Below, piece after piece: positions 39,701-41,840 of a stretch of 64,000 nucleotides of DNA. The notes beneath the pieces were generated by a model. It did no database searches and was not told the DNA's origin. It saw only the letters and a program-made list of their open reading frames with translations. Position numbers and translations under genes: made by a program. How positions within the stretch are numbered: position 1 is the stretch's first letter; every line of letters starts with the position of its first letter. The DNA comes from Manduca sexta (Eukaryota > Arthropoda > Insecta > Lepidoptera > Sphingidae): contig NC_051115.1 of NCBI RefSeq assembly GCF_014839805.1, positions 1,796,600-1,860,599 on the forward strand, given 5' to 3'.

Positions 39701-40940
39701 TAAACGAGGTTCGTATGCTGGCGCACAGAACCACAGCTTTATGATTTCCCAGCTCGAACTAAAAGGCATGGAAATTAATATTTTTATCGCACAATTAAGC
39801 TGTTAAAGTTTGCCGGCATTCCAGCTCCTTCTTACAACCTGGGCTCCTTCAATCAGAGCGTGAAGGCATAAGTTTGCCGAGTGGACGGGATTGTCTATTC
39901 CCTCAAAAGCTTGCAGGGCATCCATGATCAAATATCATCAGGTGACACGTTTGCTAATTTGCCCTTCATACTATCATCCTTCAGGCCTTCTCCGCATCAC
40001 ATCGTCACCAGCCGGGTTGACCTACAACAATGACTTCATCTCCGGCACCAGGGACGAGGTGGTGGCTTCGTATAGAGCCACGTGCTGCGCTCCGAGGATG
40101 CTGGTCAATGCTGTGGACGCCTACGGGAATACTAATAGCTATGTCGTCGACATATCCAGTAAGTATTTATGGACGATATTTAAGCGGCGATAGACTATTT
40201 GGGAATAAACTTCCACTAGAGGAATCATCAATGACTGTCTTTGGGGTTGGAACATTGATATTCTATAGACACGAACGTCCATATAAACTATTTGTTCAAA
40301 ATGGCAACCAAAACGTTACTGTTATAACCTATTTGTTCACTTGAACAACAAATAATTTTACATATTTCACTAATATTATAAATTCATATTCAGGTTTGCA
40401 TTTAGACTCGAGTTCTTATATTATGAGCGTCACTACGTACATAACCACAAGCTGTCAATATTGACACCATACTAAAGTCAGTTTGAATGGATTGCAGTTC
40501 AATTCAGTTGAACACAGTGAATGTTTGGAACGCCAATTCTAGTACGTAGTACGTATATATCGATAGGTAGGAATGAGCTTTGTTCTTATAATTACCTAAA
40601 TCATATGGTTCATTATCTTTTAAGACTCAATGGCTCCACGGAATCATCGCCAGTTTTTCCAATGTCAAAAGTCCAGTAATATTTCCAGTGCCAAACATAG
40701 AAACCACGAGACTACAGACTACCCTTTCAGAAGAGGCCTTCACAACATTGGAATAGTAATTAATACTAATTTTCTCCTACAGATTATTATACGGAAGCCA
40801 TGATAGCTGCCATTGTCCTGGGAGTCATTCTAGCAATAGCCCTCATAGCTCTGATCATCTTCTTGATATGTCTATGCGTGAGGAGAAGGAAGGAGTCGAG
40901 AGAACTACCCTCGTTCAGTACATCGAGGAATGTTAGTTAG
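652..40940 (+). CDS. Hemicentin/VWA7-like single-pass membrane protein, 17 visible exons, 5' end outside window
   Basis: Seventeen exons can be chained with GT/AG ends and matching phases: 652-775, 1374-1642 (or from 1338), 15371-15535, 16719-16841, 17787-17894, 18563-18692, 20209-20332, 20960-21114, 34406-34502, 35142-35272, 35633-35811, 37126-37212, 37928-38025, 38489-38592, 39472-39657, 39985-40158 and 40783-40940. They give about 800 residues and end at TAG. The order is an acidic Thr/Pro-rich linker, a VWA-like fold, beta-rich segments reminiscent of the region after the VWA in hemicentin and VWA7, a cysteine-containing membrane-proximal domain, a transmembrane helix (AAIVLGVILAIALIALIIFL) and a short basic/Ser-rich tail. 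The first visible exon begins at an acceptor, so the signal peptide and start codon lie upstream. The VWA lacks DxSxS. Family assignment is by pattern memory only; a secreted or cell-surface adhesion role is inference. The coding status is much surer than the name. Confidence 0.85.
801..1096 (-). mobile_element. Family A tRNA-derived SINE
   Basis: The + strand starts AATATCAGCCCTGTATTATA and ends CTAGGCTATCGCC. On the minus strand the head carries a box A-like TAGCCTAGTTGGG and box B-like GGTTCAAAACCC. It lies in the intron after the first visible VWA-gene exon. Confidence 0.85.
1137..1337 (+). mobile_element. Family D tRNA-derived SINE, abutting a VWA-gene exon
   Basis: The head CTGACTGCCTCGGTGGTCTG has box B TTTGAATCCGG. 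The end CCTTCCCCTTCGGAGATGAA matches the family end CATACCCCTTCGGGGATAAA. The end supplies one of the two possible acceptors for the following exon. Confidence 0.75.
1374..1642 (+). CDS. VWA-like gene exon: start of the degenerate VWA domain
   Basis: Two in-phase acceptors exist, AAACTTCCAG ending at 1373 and GATGAAAG ending at 1337; the second sits in SINE-derived sequence. The exon encodes AAVLVPLRPMALNRALAVWK and then LTDIVIVGYDSNGESFIEYS. These fit beta-1, helix-1 and beta-2 of a VWA, but PLRPMAL sits where the metal-binding DxSxS should be. I end it at 1642 (AAG|GTGATA, phase 0) because residues up to DDYK still resemble VWA. GTGAGT at 1608 looks like a better donor but gives phase 1, which does not fit the next exon. 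Confidence 0.65.
1643..2050. repeat. Repeat debris with a short direct repeat
   Basis: CAGTCGAGCCGGGCCATTCA at 1861 and CGGTCGAGCCGGCCCATTCA at 1963 bracket an ACCATCAGGCGACTGGTCTG segment, a LINE-tail-like motif. Confidence 0.4.
2255..2410. mobile_element. Foldback MITE with arms of about 60 bp
   Basis: The left arm (CCTTGAAGCATCTGTATG, TTTGCCGGCAAACATGACAG, CTACATGACATTACG) is mirrored by the right arm ending CATTCAGATGGTTCAAGG. Each arm holds the palindrome TTTGCCGGCAAA. The short loop is AT-rich. No coding capacity. Confidence 0.85.
2768..3040 (-). mobile_element. Family A SINE, diverged
   Basis: It contains ACTCCTCTACTCCTGAGAGG, TTCCTATAGAGAACTTCTAA and GGCAGTCCGTTCTTC. Confidence 0.75.
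3303..3403 (-). repeat. Family D SINE body fragment
   Basis: TGTTCCGTCGCATGATGTGA, CATATCAGGCACACAGACTA and GAGCAGAAAAACTAATACC match the body of family D. Confidence 0.6.
3463..3860 (-). repeat. Family C repeat
   Basis: GCTGGTGATAGGATATATTA, TTAAAACCCGCCATAGTGGC, TGTCGACTGAGGGGTAATCA and ATACCATCAGGTGCAGTG. An internal part (3600-3760) differs from the other copies. Confidence 0.7.
4441..4750 (+). mobile_element. MITE family I, diverged copy
   Basis: It shares AATATTGCTACG, GATATCGCTCCATCTCTTTT, ACGCGTCGTAATGCGCGCTG and GGCTTATAACTTGTGAATTT with family I. The ends are eroded. Confidence 0.65.
4950..5145 (+). repeat. Family Q repeat, uninterrupted
   Basis: It contains GTATAACCCGATTCTTACTT, CATTAGAACGATTTGCAGAC, ATTAGTACCTATATGTTGTG and TTTCGCCACTTCC. 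It provides the empty site for the 33.2-kb insertion. Confidence 0.65.
5512..6207. mobile_element. Element with GTGACCA inverted ends and CCCGTTTTG arms, carrying a nested SINE
   Basis: Left end CTTAACGTGACCAGACGTCC and CGTTTTGAACGGGACC; right end TCCCGTTTTGAGAC and ATGGTCACGTTAG. The inverted GTGACCA end resembles hAT-type MITEs. A family D SINE (5890-6137) sits inside near the right end. Confidence 0.55.
5890..6137 (-). mobile_element. Family D SINE, nested
   Basis: It runs from CATCACGCATTTTATCCCCG to CTACGCCACCGAGGCAGT; box B on the minus strand is GGGTTCGAATCCC. It lies inside the element at 5512-6207. Confidence 0.85.
6252..6345 (+). mobile_element. RTE-type LINE 3' end
   Basis: One frame reads WMHKAADRALWRTLREAYVQ and then HW, followed by a GATGATGATGATT tail. 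This is the typical end of RTE-like elements in moths and butterflies. Confidence 0.7.
6386..7005 (+). repeat. Family C repeat split by MITE family I
   Basis: ACCTGATGGTAAGTAGAGTA and AATGTCGACTGACGAGAGAT, then the MITE (6456-6851), then CGCCTGTCGGAATCGGTTGT to CCTACCACCAGCAAAACGGG. Confidence 0.8.
6456..6851 (+). mobile_element. MITE family I, nested in a family C repeat
   Basis: Terminal inverted repeats AATAGGGGACCG and CGGTCCCCTATT enclose about 390 bp. It contains CACGCGTCGTAATGCCCGAT and then GACGTCACACGTGGG. The flanks, CAGTCGACACAAT on the left and ACGCCTGTCGG on the right, rejoin into the family C consensus. Confidence 0.85.
7519..7677 (-). mobile_element. Family D SINE, partial
   Basis: GCACGCTTTTATCCACGAAA to GATTTGAACTCGAGACCTCG; the head is lost at the junction with family B. 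Confidence 0.75.
7678..7815 (-). mobile_element. Family B fragment joined to a family D SINE
   Basis: TCTCATTATGTCCAGTAGTT to AGACCTACCACCAG. It directly abuts the family D SINE at 7519-7677. Confidence 0.7.
8209..8499 (-). mobile_element. Family B element
   Basis: On the + strand it runs from TTTTGCTTTGAATGACGAGA to ATGAGAGACCTACCACCAG. Read on the minus strand, it starts with a CTCTCATATGTGAGAG-type palindrome and ends in GTCATTCAAAGCAAAAAAAA, an A-rich 3' end, so a short non-autonomous retroelement is likely. Confidence 0.8.
8527..8712 (-). repeat. Family U repeat
   Basis: TCACGTAGGCGAACATAGTT and GCACTTATGATAAGTCAAGG, then GCCAGCTCGGGCTAG, match 15025-15325 in inverse. Confidence 0.65.
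8774..9063 (-). mobile_element. Family A SINE
   Basis: It runs from CCTGTATTATATACTGCCCC to CTCGGCAGTCCGTTCCACAA and CCGCTTT. Full length or nearly so. Confidence 0.85.
9773..10053 (-). mobile_element. Family A SINE
   Basis: It runs from AATATCAGCCCTGTATTATA to CCAACTAGGCTATCGCAG. A short internal deletion removes part of the CCACGCTGTAGTG block. Confidence 0.85.
10092..10195 (-). mobile_element. MITE family S, truncated
   Basis: ACAGAATACCATTCAACACA, GAAGATAACATGACACGGCC and ATAGAGAATAAGGCCCCTG match the reverse complement of the left half of 24685-24868. Its left end meets a family A SINE. Confidence 0.7.
10200..12297. other. Long-intron sequence, mostly unique AT-rich
   Basis: Apart from the family B copy at 10861-11178, I see no coding signal, tandem repeat or recognisable element. 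It is part of the 13.7-kb intron between 1642 and 15371, which may hide a missed small exon. Confidence 0.5.
10861..11178 (-). mobile_element. Family B element, diverged
   Basis: TAAGCGATACGACC... CCCATAAACAGTTACAATGC ... CACATATAACAGACTTACCACC; the order matches family B. Confidence 0.7.
12298..12498. mobile_element. Possible diverged family S MITE
   Basis: It is a CpG-rich segment with CGCGCATAGACGCGCTGG, AACACGCCGTGTTTC and the terminal-like GTAGAGAATCATGCCCCTG. It has a similar end and composition to family S; the left end is unclear. Confidence 0.4.
12785..13077 (-). mobile_element. Family B element
   Basis: It runs from TTTTATTGCTTTGAATGACG to ATATGAGAGACCTACCACCA. Confidence 0.8.
13131..13325 (+). 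mobile_element. Family D SINE
   Basis: GCGATTGGTCGCGTAGTTGT with box B TGTTCAATTCCGG; the rest is diverged and ends CTCTGCCTACTTTTATAAAG. Confidence 0.65.
13672..13892 (+). mobile_element. MITE family H, 5' end missing
   Basis: It starts inside the core (TTTCGAGATAATCGAAGTTT) and ends TTGAGCTTAGCGCAGCAGTG. Confidence 0.7.
14094..14160 (+). mobile_element. tRNA-like SINE head
   Basis: TGTGGGTCTGGTAGGCAG and AGGTTCGAATCCCCGGTCGG carry box A-like and box B motifs. A family B copy starts right after. Confidence 0.55.
14166..14444 (+). mobile_element. Family B element, sense copy
   Basis: It runs from TTTACTGGTAGGTCTCTCAT to GTCATTTAAAGCAATAAAAA. The A-rich 3' end is clear. Confidence 0.8.
15025..15325 (+). 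repeat. Family U repeat ending just before a VWA-gene exon
   Basis: TAGCTAGTGAAAGGCTGGTA, CTGCCAGCCCGAGCTGGTTA, TCATAAGTGCAACTTTGTTC and CCTACGTGATAAATAAAG. A fragment also lies at 53945-53995. It ends about 45 bp before the exon at 15371. Confidence 0.65.
15371..15535 (+). CDS. VWA-like gene exon: VWA core
   Basis: The acceptor CTCTCCCCAG ends at 15370 and the donor is AAG|GTAGCC. Phase is 0 at both ends. It encodes GVHSDSASDG, then a helix, then SALFVVTDKGPGDLQR. This matches the VWA segment that carries the GG.D/CPE turn and the (Y/F)VFTDA strand in hemicentins. Confidence 0.85.
15598..15775 (-). repeat. Family G repeat, inverted copy
   Basis: CCAACTCCTCCCTATCTTTC, TCGGCGAGCTTCACCGCTCG and CTGCTGATCCTGGCTTATAG. 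It follows the donor at 15536 by about 60 bp. Confidence 0.7.
15873..16172. repeat. Two family C repeats in inverted orientation
   Basis: A minus fragment (TGTCGACTGCCGAGGGGTAA to GGTGTAGTAGGG) is followed by a + copy (GTCCAATAGAAAGTCGATTG to ATATATCCTACCACCAACAA). Confidence 0.75.
16185..16335. mobile_element. Penelope-like element terminal fragments, inverted pair
   Basis: The minus-oriented terminus (TTCGGATTCTATCGCGG, then TCTCCCGACGTTTCTAAGAC and CATGGTCACGGGG) is followed at once by an inverted end piece, CCGCGATAGAATCCGAAAAG. The structure is like the 28307-29235 palindrome with the coding part lost. Confidence 0.6.
16340..16638 (+). repeat. Family F repeat
   Basis: CTAGCGACCCGCCCAGGCTT, then GCGGCCCGCTCTGGCTTCGC, CGCATCAAAATCCGTTGCGT and AGGGACAGAGAAAGCGACTT. 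It is nearly identical to 24061-24357 in inverse. Its start touches a Penelope-like fragment. Confidence 0.8.
16719..16841 (+). CDS. VWA-like gene exon: end of the VWA domain
   Basis: Acceptor TTCACCAG and donor ATG|GTAAGG, phase 0 at both ends, 41 codons. It encodes VYTIWTDPSHPSSESERALE and continues with GLRSISQHTEGEVLPYS. This corresponds to the last VWA strand and helix. A family B repeat begins about 12 bp past the donor. Confidence 0.85.
16853..17015 (-). mobile_element. Family B element, truncated
   Basis: It runs from GTTTTACTGCTTTGAATGAC to CCAGTAGTTACACTGGC; about half of the element. Confidence 0.75.
17399..17690 (-). mobile_element. Family A SINE
   Basis: It runs from TAATATCAGCCCTGTATTAT to CAATCCGTTCCACAACCTAG. 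It lies about 100 bp upstream of the exon at 17787. Confidence 0.85.
17787..17894 (+). CDS. VWA-like gene exon
   Basis: Acceptor TCCCCAG and donor GAT|GTAAGT, phase 0 at both ends, 36 codons. It encodes an acidic, hydrophilic stretch that begins DVDGASNFASESEMHWQPLV. Confidence 0.85.
18172..18252 (-). mobile_element. Family D SINE head fragment
   Basis: CCAGGATTCGAACCCTGGAC (box B in reverse) and CTACGCCGCCGAGAC. Confidence 0.7.
18295..18500. other. GC-rich unclassified block in an intron
   Basis: CCGAGGCCGTGACCCTTTAG, then AGGGTCACCCTCAGCATGGT and CTTAAGGGCTCGCAGTGCC. The composition differs from the AT-rich flanks, so it is probably a LINE or other repeat fragment. Not identified. Confidence 0.35.
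18563..18692 (+). CDS. VWA-like gene exon, beta-rich segment
   Basis: Acceptor CCATCCGCAG and donor G|GTAAGT; enters in phase 0 and leaves in phase 1. It encodes TLLVRRGGGEAISLGLPVE and ALRIYIEGAVEHAVLYPPND, an alternating beta pattern like the segment after the VWA in hemicentin/VWA7 proteins. Confidence 0.85.
18836..18918 (+). mobile_element. Family A SINE 3' fragment
   Basis: It contains TTAGCCTAATCCTTCTCAGT and GTGGGACAGTATACAGGGCT, ending in a (TTA)n run. Confidence 0.75.
19372..19590 (+). mobile_element. Family D SINE
   Basis: Head CTCGATGGCGTAGTTGTATC, box B GGTTAGAACCCCGGG, then GCCCGATATGGCGATAGGCT and end CCAACCCTTCGGGGATTGAA. Confidence 0.8.
19911..20174 (-). mobile_element. Family A SINE
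   Basis: It runs from TGCACGGACCTCCGTTACTA to CAACTAGGGTATTGCCG. It ends about 35 bp before the exon at 20209. Confidence 0.8.
20209..20332 (+). CDS. VWA-like gene exon
   Basis: Acceptor TATCTCCACCAG, phase 1 in; donor TC|GTGAGT, phase 2 out. It encodes APQIDLYNSSSVEAFSPASR and then GLTPRDVYLLFPGTTFDED. It contains an NSS N-glycosylation sequon. Confidence 0.85.
20632..20935 (-). mobile_element. Chimera: truncated family A SINE joined to a truncated family B element
   Basis: Family A runs from TTATCAGCCCTGTATTACTG to ACTTCTCAGGTACGC. The sequence then switches at about 20764 to family B (TCGCCATCCGGAGACATGAG), which runs to GAGTCCTACCACCAGCAA. Confidence 0.75.
20960..21114 (+). CDS. VWA-like gene exon with CDTCDYRLC cysteine cluster
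   Basis: Acceptor CATTTACAG, phase 2 in; donor G|GTAAAC, phase 1 out. It encodes LSVIPANPKNEETHSGLVGV, then WHFSVRCDTCDYRLCITARG. This looks like an extracellular beta-sandwich strand pair with three close cysteines. An intron of about 13.3 kb follows. Confidence 0.85.
21150..21310 (-). repeat. Diverged family B-like fragment
   Basis: AAGCGATCGCCCATAAACAG and ACAGAACCTTGAACTACAAA, then TGCGCTAGTCACCCTGCGAC, follow the family B order with many changes. It starts about 35 bp after the donor at 21115. Confidence 0.5.
21433..21645 (-). mobile_element. Family B element, truncated
   Basis: It runs from TTTAATTGCTTTGAATGACG to CCAGTAGTTACACTGGCTAC, with a small duplication near GTTAATAAAAATAAATG. 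Confidence 0.75.
22005..22440 (+). mobile_element. Third type of tRNA-derived SINE (putative)
   Basis: The head TGTATGGTCTAGTAGTTAGT with GTCCTGGTTTCAAATCCC has tRNA-like boxes A and B about 35 bp apart. The body has no resemblance to families A or D that I can see. The end, near GTATCATCTTGAGCCGTG, is uncertain. Confidence 0.5.
22598..22980. mobile_element. Two family A SINE fragments in opposite orientation
   Basis: A + fragment (GTGAAGGAAAACATCGCGAG to GTGGGACAG, about 22598-22768) is followed directly by a minus fragment (TCCATCACGCTGGCCTAGTG to ACTAGGCTATCGCA). Confidence 0.8.
23515..23705 (+). repeat. Family G repeat
   Basis: CACCACTACAACTCCTGTAA, GCCAGGATCAGCAGTGGCAC and CACCGAGCGGTGAAGCTCGG, then GATAGGGAGGAGTTGG. 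It is related, in inverse, to 15598-15775 and to the last bases of the window. Confidence 0.7.
23735..24066 (+). repeat. 117-bp tandem repeat, about 2.8 units, open in frame
   Basis: CAGTCGACTCAATTATT recurs at 23814, 23931 and 24048, exactly 117 bp (39 codons) apart. The + frame is open across all units (GKKKADSTAPDGI...TVDSIIKNNLQIY), and the minus frame is open too. Units differ at scattered sites. It is flanked by family G on the left and family F on the right. Not recognised as a known protein. Confidence 0.8.
24061..24357 (-). repeat. Family F repeat, inverted copy
   Basis: AGCTTTCTCTGTCCCTATGT, GATGCGGTTTTTTTTAATAG, TACCCGTGCGAAGCCAGAGC and GGGGCGGGTCGCTAG. It begins where the 117-bp tandem repeat ends. 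Confidence 0.8.
24543..25025 (-). mobile_element. Family A SINE split by a MITE
   Basis: It runs from AATATCAGCCCTGTATTATA to CCAGGCTATCGCCGC; the MITE at 24685-24868 separates AACTTCTCAG from AGGTATACAGG. Confidence 0.85.
24685..24868. mobile_element. MITE family S inserted inside a family A SINE
   Basis: Ends GGGCCCTTATTCT and AGAATAAGGCCCC are inverted. The interior has AAACGCGTAACGCGGCCGTA. The SINE continues on both sides (AGAACTTCTCAG and AGGTATACAGG), with a possible AG target duplication. A truncated relative lies at 10092-10195. Confidence 0.8.
25120..27185. other. Intron sequence with two TGACGTCA blocks and an unexplained ORF
   Basis: 25120-25330 and 25955-26060 carry GTGACGTCACCG and GTGACGTCACGATC in family I-like surroundings. 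A 154-codon ORF on the minus strand (26541-26077), with an overlapping + ORF, has no recognised similarity. The remainder is AT-rich with no signal seen. Confidence 0.4.
27188..27425 (+). mobile_element. MITE family H, 3' end eroded
   Basis: It begins ACTGCCGTGCTAAGCGCAAA and GCGGTATGTCAGGG, then the family core GTTTTGTATGTAAAACTGAG. The right end is degraded near GATACCGTTTTTAGC. Confidence 0.75.
27588..27822 (-). mobile_element. Family D SINE
   Basis: TTTATCCCCGAAGGTGTATA to CTACGCCACCGAGGCAGT; full length with small deletions. Confidence 0.85.
27922..28082 (-). mobile_element. Family B element, truncated
   Basis: It runs from TTTTTTTATTGCTTTGATTG to TTAAGTCTTATTATGTCCA. Confidence 0.75.
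28307..29235. mobile_element. Two inverted Penelope-like element 3' ends forming a long near-perfect palindrome
   Basis: Arms of about 405 bp (28307-28711 and about 28831-29235) are reverse complements with only one or two differences that I saw; the loop is about 120 bp. The minus copy (28944-28486) reads KHRRSTKSAVAEHSEGGANH, LDKPQILAKEHRFLPRMIRE and AIEI, then HPNFNREDGWKL. This is the C-terminal GIY-YIG endonuclease end of Penelope-like retroelements. The plus copy repeats the last 75 residues. Both ends continue into the same terminal sequence (CGAAACGTCGGGAG ... CGCGATAGAATCCG). The catalytic GIY-YIG start and the RT are absent. Confidence 0.8.
29240..30319. other. AT-rich intron sequence, nothing recognised
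   Basis: A short family D-like piece at about 29265-29300 (CTCTTCGGGGGTAAAGGCGT) is the only repeat that I recognise. The rest is A/T-rich without coding signal. Confidence 0.5.
30320..30701. mobile_element. TIR element with a short insertion inside
   Basis: Left end AAAGGCAATAATATCTAAGC followed by GACA; right end TGTCGCTTAGATACGATTGC followed by CTTTT. They are inverted over about 24 bp. A GC-rich insert (30346-30474) lies just inside the left end, flanked by a 13-bp direct repeat CTAAGCGACAATC at 30333-30345 and 30475-30487. Confidence 0.75.
30703..30790 (-). repeat. Family C fragment
   Basis: GTCGACCGAGGGGTAATCAT and CCACTCCACTTACCATCAGG. It follows directly after the TIR element ending at 30701. 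Confidence 0.7.
31299..31607 (+). mobile_element. Family A SINE, sense copy
   Basis: It starts GCGGCGATAGCTTAGTTGGG, with box B CAGGTTCGAATCCC, and ends ACACAGGGCTGATATTA. It shows the SINE in its transcriptional orientation with the tRNA-like head intact. Confidence 0.85.
31826..31895 (+). repeat. Family L right-arm fragment
   Basis: CTTGTTATCACAGCAATGCT and TTAGATAAATAACGTCTACG, then AACAAGGGGG, match the right end of 52386-52592. Confidence 0.65.
31949..32075. mobile_element. Short TIR element
   Basis: Left end AAGGCTAATTGACTTAAGAG followed by ACAT; right end ATGTCGCTTAAGACAATTAG followed by C. The ends resemble the 30320-30701 element. The interior is A/T only. Confidence 0.6.
32080..32789. 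other. Intron sequence with TGACGTCA sites
   Basis: AAATGACGTCACATATACGG near 32240 and ATGTGTGACGTCATCAAGC near 32440 are in family I-like context. No gene. Confidence 0.4.
32790..33062 (-). mobile_element. Family N element, uninterrupted
   Basis: It contains GACAGACGTTATCCCGTCTT, GCGCGCATTCTGTCAATCGC and CCGTTCACGCGTGATGGCGT, ending with a TATATATATGGATAT tract. It is the empty-site partner of the interrupted copy at 61020-61565. Confidence 0.7.
33085..33690 (+). repeat. Family Q repeat, interrupted
   Basis: Outer parts ATATAACCCGATTCTTGCCG, CATTAGAACGATTTGCAGAT and (after the insert) TGTTTTGTCGGGTTGC match family Q at 4950-5145. Confidence 0.65.
33187..33624. mobile_element. Insertion flanked by 8-bp duplication TTAGTACC
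   Basis: TTAGTACC occurs at 33179-33186 and 33625-33632. The outer flanks join into family Q, whose uninterrupted copy is at 4950-5145. The insert holds the GC-rich block CCCGAGTGGGCCCGAGCGTC, which is also present, inverted, at 30367-30470. No clear terminal inverted repeat. Confidence 0.6.
34180..34290 (-). mobile_element. Penelope-like element terminal fragment
   Basis: It contains TTTTTCGGATTTTATCGCGG and TCTCCCGACGTTTCGAAGAC, followed by CAGCCTTCATGGTC. It is a single truncated terminus about 115 bp upstream of an exon of the VWA-like gene. Confidence 0.6.
34406..34502 (+). CDS. VWA-like gene exon
   Basis: Acceptor CTTTTTACAG, phase 1 in; donor AG|GTAATA, phase 2 out. It encodes DALKLRVTGPVASVRESLLV and DEYGTELAKLSF. 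It ends the 13.3-kb repeat-filled intron. Confidence 0.85.
35142..35272 (+). CDS. VWA-like gene exon
   Basis: Acceptor CTAATTCCAG, phase 2 in; donor G|GTAACG, phase 1 out. It encodes PLAGEGQSDRIDPSTELVAD and then VKGSKVYVKIFGRDYRG. The last part matches the (F)YLKVKGKDHEGNP-like strand of hemicentin/VWA7 proteins. Confidence 0.85.
35508..35603 (-). mobile_element. Family D SINE head fragment
   Basis: ATCACTTTGCCCGACACGGG, GATTCGAACCCAGGACC and CGCCGAGGCAGT. It ends 30 bp before the acceptor at 35632. Confidence 0.8.
35633..35811 (+). CDS. VWA-like gene exon
   Basis: Acceptor TTTTTTTCCCAG, phase 1 in; donor CAG|GTAAAG, phase 0 out. It encodes EPFIRLFGPLQQPEVRLGRS and continues into an acidic helix DLERVEEENSKVYFQRLNDS. 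The FIRLFG strand continues the hemicentin-like pattern of the previous exon. Confidence 0.85.
35850..36295 (+). mobile_element. Possible solo LTR
   Basis: TATA-like TGCTAATATAAGGACCGGCC is followed by repeated GTCTTGTACGA(G/C)T blocks, then AAATAAATATAGACCGGTGA. A promoter-then-polyA order is typical of LTRs. I could not fix ends or a target duplication. Confidence 0.3.
36305..36620 (-). mobile_element. Family A SINE
   Basis: It runs from AATATCAGCCCTGTATTATA to CTAGGCTATCGCCGCTT. Full length. Confidence 0.85.
36797..37105 (+). mobile_element. MITE family K
   Basis: It contains TGTAGAGGAACAGATGGTTG, GCGACCGGCCGCGGCCC and TGTCGCCATCTAGCGTGATT, with ends GTAGCGGCG and GTACCGCCAC. It is a close relative of 52070-52368. 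It ends about 20 bp before an exon of the VWA-like gene. Confidence 0.75.
37126..37212 (+). CDS. VWA-like gene exon
   Basis: Acceptor TACATCCAG and donor CAG|GTATGC, phase 0 at both ends, 29 codons. It encodes VVNQRGVILTAVQIGLSTRL, which ends with a pro-gly turn before QLNFEV in the next exon. Confidence 0.85.
37575..37712 (-). repeat. Short lepidopteran-type repeat (family O)
   Basis: AAAATCTACTGAACAGATTT, ATTTGGTCTGGAGATAGTTT and CGAGCAAAAGCTAGTA. This is the common CTAGCTTTTGCTCGCGGCTT family seen in reverse. Confidence 0.6.
37928..38025 (+). CDS. VWA-like gene exon
   Basis: Acceptor TTTAATTTCAG, phase 0 in; donor TC|GTAAGT, phase 2 out. It encodes LNFEVTNNREQSVRFTFGAV, an Ig/CARDB-like strand pattern (xxFxVTNxxxxxVxFxF). 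The comparison is inference. Confidence 0.85.
38489..38592 (+). CDS. VWA-like gene exon
   Basis: Acceptor TTTGTTACAG, phase 2 in; donor G|GTAAGA, phase 1 out. It encodes TILSGQTVNVVVTATIPTTA and RDLVTFTAYG, closing the beta-sandwich begun in the previous exon. The frame stays open into the intron, see findings. Confidence 0.85.
38606..38755 (+). mobile_element. LINE C-terminal remnant next to a VWA-gene exon
   Basis: It reads NQTWRRTVKSVGKTSEISRQ and then an eroded continuation ending IHRT and stop, followed by GGATGATGCC. This resembles the TWRRTVE...GKTWGE-type end of LINE reverse-transcriptase proteins. It lies 14 bp past the donor at 38593 and, by chance, in the same frame as the exon. 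Confidence 0.55.
38930..39117 (+). repeat. Family C repeat
   Basis: GGGGTCCAATAGAATATCGA, GAACTCACGTGGGCCAGTAC and ACATATCCTACCACCAGCAG. Joined directly to a family A SINE. Confidence 0.75.
39118..39437 (-). mobile_element. Family A SINE
   Basis: It runs from GATATCAGCCCTGTATTATA to CTAGGCTATCGCCGCAG and ends about 35 bp upstream of the exon at 39472. It directly follows a family C repeat (38930-39117). Confidence 0.85.
39472..39657 (+). CDS. VWA-like gene exon, membrane-proximal domain
   Basis: Acceptor ATTACCCACCAG, phase 1 in; donor G|GTTGGT, phase 1 out. It encodes APNSEQVSISAYIYVVASDN and a Cys-containing part (GSCIGRMGDDCSQHAWSAVV). The donor GTTGGT is weak, but the phase fits the next exon exactly. 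Confidence 0.8.
39800..39975. repeat. Eroded LINE-like 3' segment
   Basis: AAGTTTGCCGAGTGGACGGG, GCAGGGCATCCATGATC and CATCAGGTGACACGTTTGCT resemble the generic ACCATCAGGTGACCCGTTTG ending common in lepidopteran repeats. Ends 10 bp before an exon acceptor. Confidence 0.4.
39985..40158 (+). CDS. VWA-like gene exon, membrane-proximal domain with Cys-Cys
   Basis: Acceptor CATCCTTCAG, phase 1 in; donor A|GTAAGT, phase 1 out. It encodes GLLRITSSPAGLTYNNDFIS and then DEVVASYRATCCAPRMLVNA, with adjacent cysteines. Confidence 0.85.
40235..40575 (+). repeat. Family P repeat, long copy
   Basis: AACGTCCATATAAACTATTT, TAACCTATTTGTTCACTTGA, ATATTATGAGCGTCACTACG and GGATTGCAGTTCAATTCAGT, ending TAGTACGTAGTACG. 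It lies in the last intron of the VWA-like gene. Length and content suggest a solo LTR or similar; unproven. Confidence 0.7.
40783..40940 (+). CDS. VWA-like gene last exon: transmembrane helix and cytoplasmic tail
   Basis: Acceptor TTTTCTCCTACAG, phase 1 in; stop TAG at 938-940. It encodes NYYTEAM, a hydrophobic helix of about 25 residues, a stop-transfer cluster CVRRRK and a Ser-rich tail ending RNVS. This indicates a type I topology if the missing N terminus has a signal peptide. Confidence 0.88.
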
Positions 40941-41790
40941 GTAAAATATATTATAGCGCCATCTAGTAGCGGACGGTGGCACTAAATAATAACTTTTACT
41001 ATAAAATTTTGTGAGTATGCAATGCCATGTTATTTATAATTGCAAAATTTATAAAAAATTATAATCTAACAAAGGAGATATTTCTTTGAAATATGTATAC
41101 TAACGCCATCTAGCGTGCACACGGAAAACAACTTCATTCGTACATAGAAACGTTTGCAAGATTTTTTTTTTTATTTTATATTAGTAATTCCTTTCACTAT
41201 GTATTTATGGAATGTTGAACAACAAAGTGCTGCAATCTGTCGCTCCGAACGAAAACCACGACATGACGTCATAAAAATGTAAACAAAAATGTGATTTTTA
41301 AATATTTTAATGTTACCCTTAGTTTTTAATTAGTTTTAAGACCATAAATTATAAGTTAAGTATGAGGCAACTAACTTAAATATTTAATAAGAAAAAATAT
41401 TTTAACACGCAAATCATTATTTCAAAAGAACGAATTGAAATTTTGAAAGTATAACCACACCTTTAGAATTTTGGTAATATTGTATTATTTACAATTTATT
41501 ACACTACTGGCACCGTACCTGATCTATGTACCGAGTTCTTGGTTCTATTTCCAGGCCAAAACTATTTAAAAAAAAATACACACAAAATTATTGTTTGAAA
41601 TTTCTAGACATCATGATAAGTTTAAATTAAAATGTGGAAAATATGTGAAAAAATTATGAAAGAAAAGTGGAGGTAACAAAAATTTTATGTGATGTTATAA
41701 TTATAATTTTTCGCCATTTTTAAGTTACACTGTGGGTCGTAATTTGTATTTAAATTATTTGTTGTTTCTATTCCCAAACTTATTTATAAT

Positions 41791-41840
41791 AATAAAAAAA
41801 AATACTTAGTCCTTTGCCTTCTCCTTAAGGAGTAAATAAA
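41791..41840 (+). promoter_or_regulatory. Candidate polyadenylation signals of the VWA-like gene
   Basis: AATAAA occurs at 41791-41796 and 41835-41840, about 850-900 bases past the stop, in AT-rich sequence without an earlier AATAAA that I noticed. Either could end the transcript; there is no direct evidence. Confidence 0.3.
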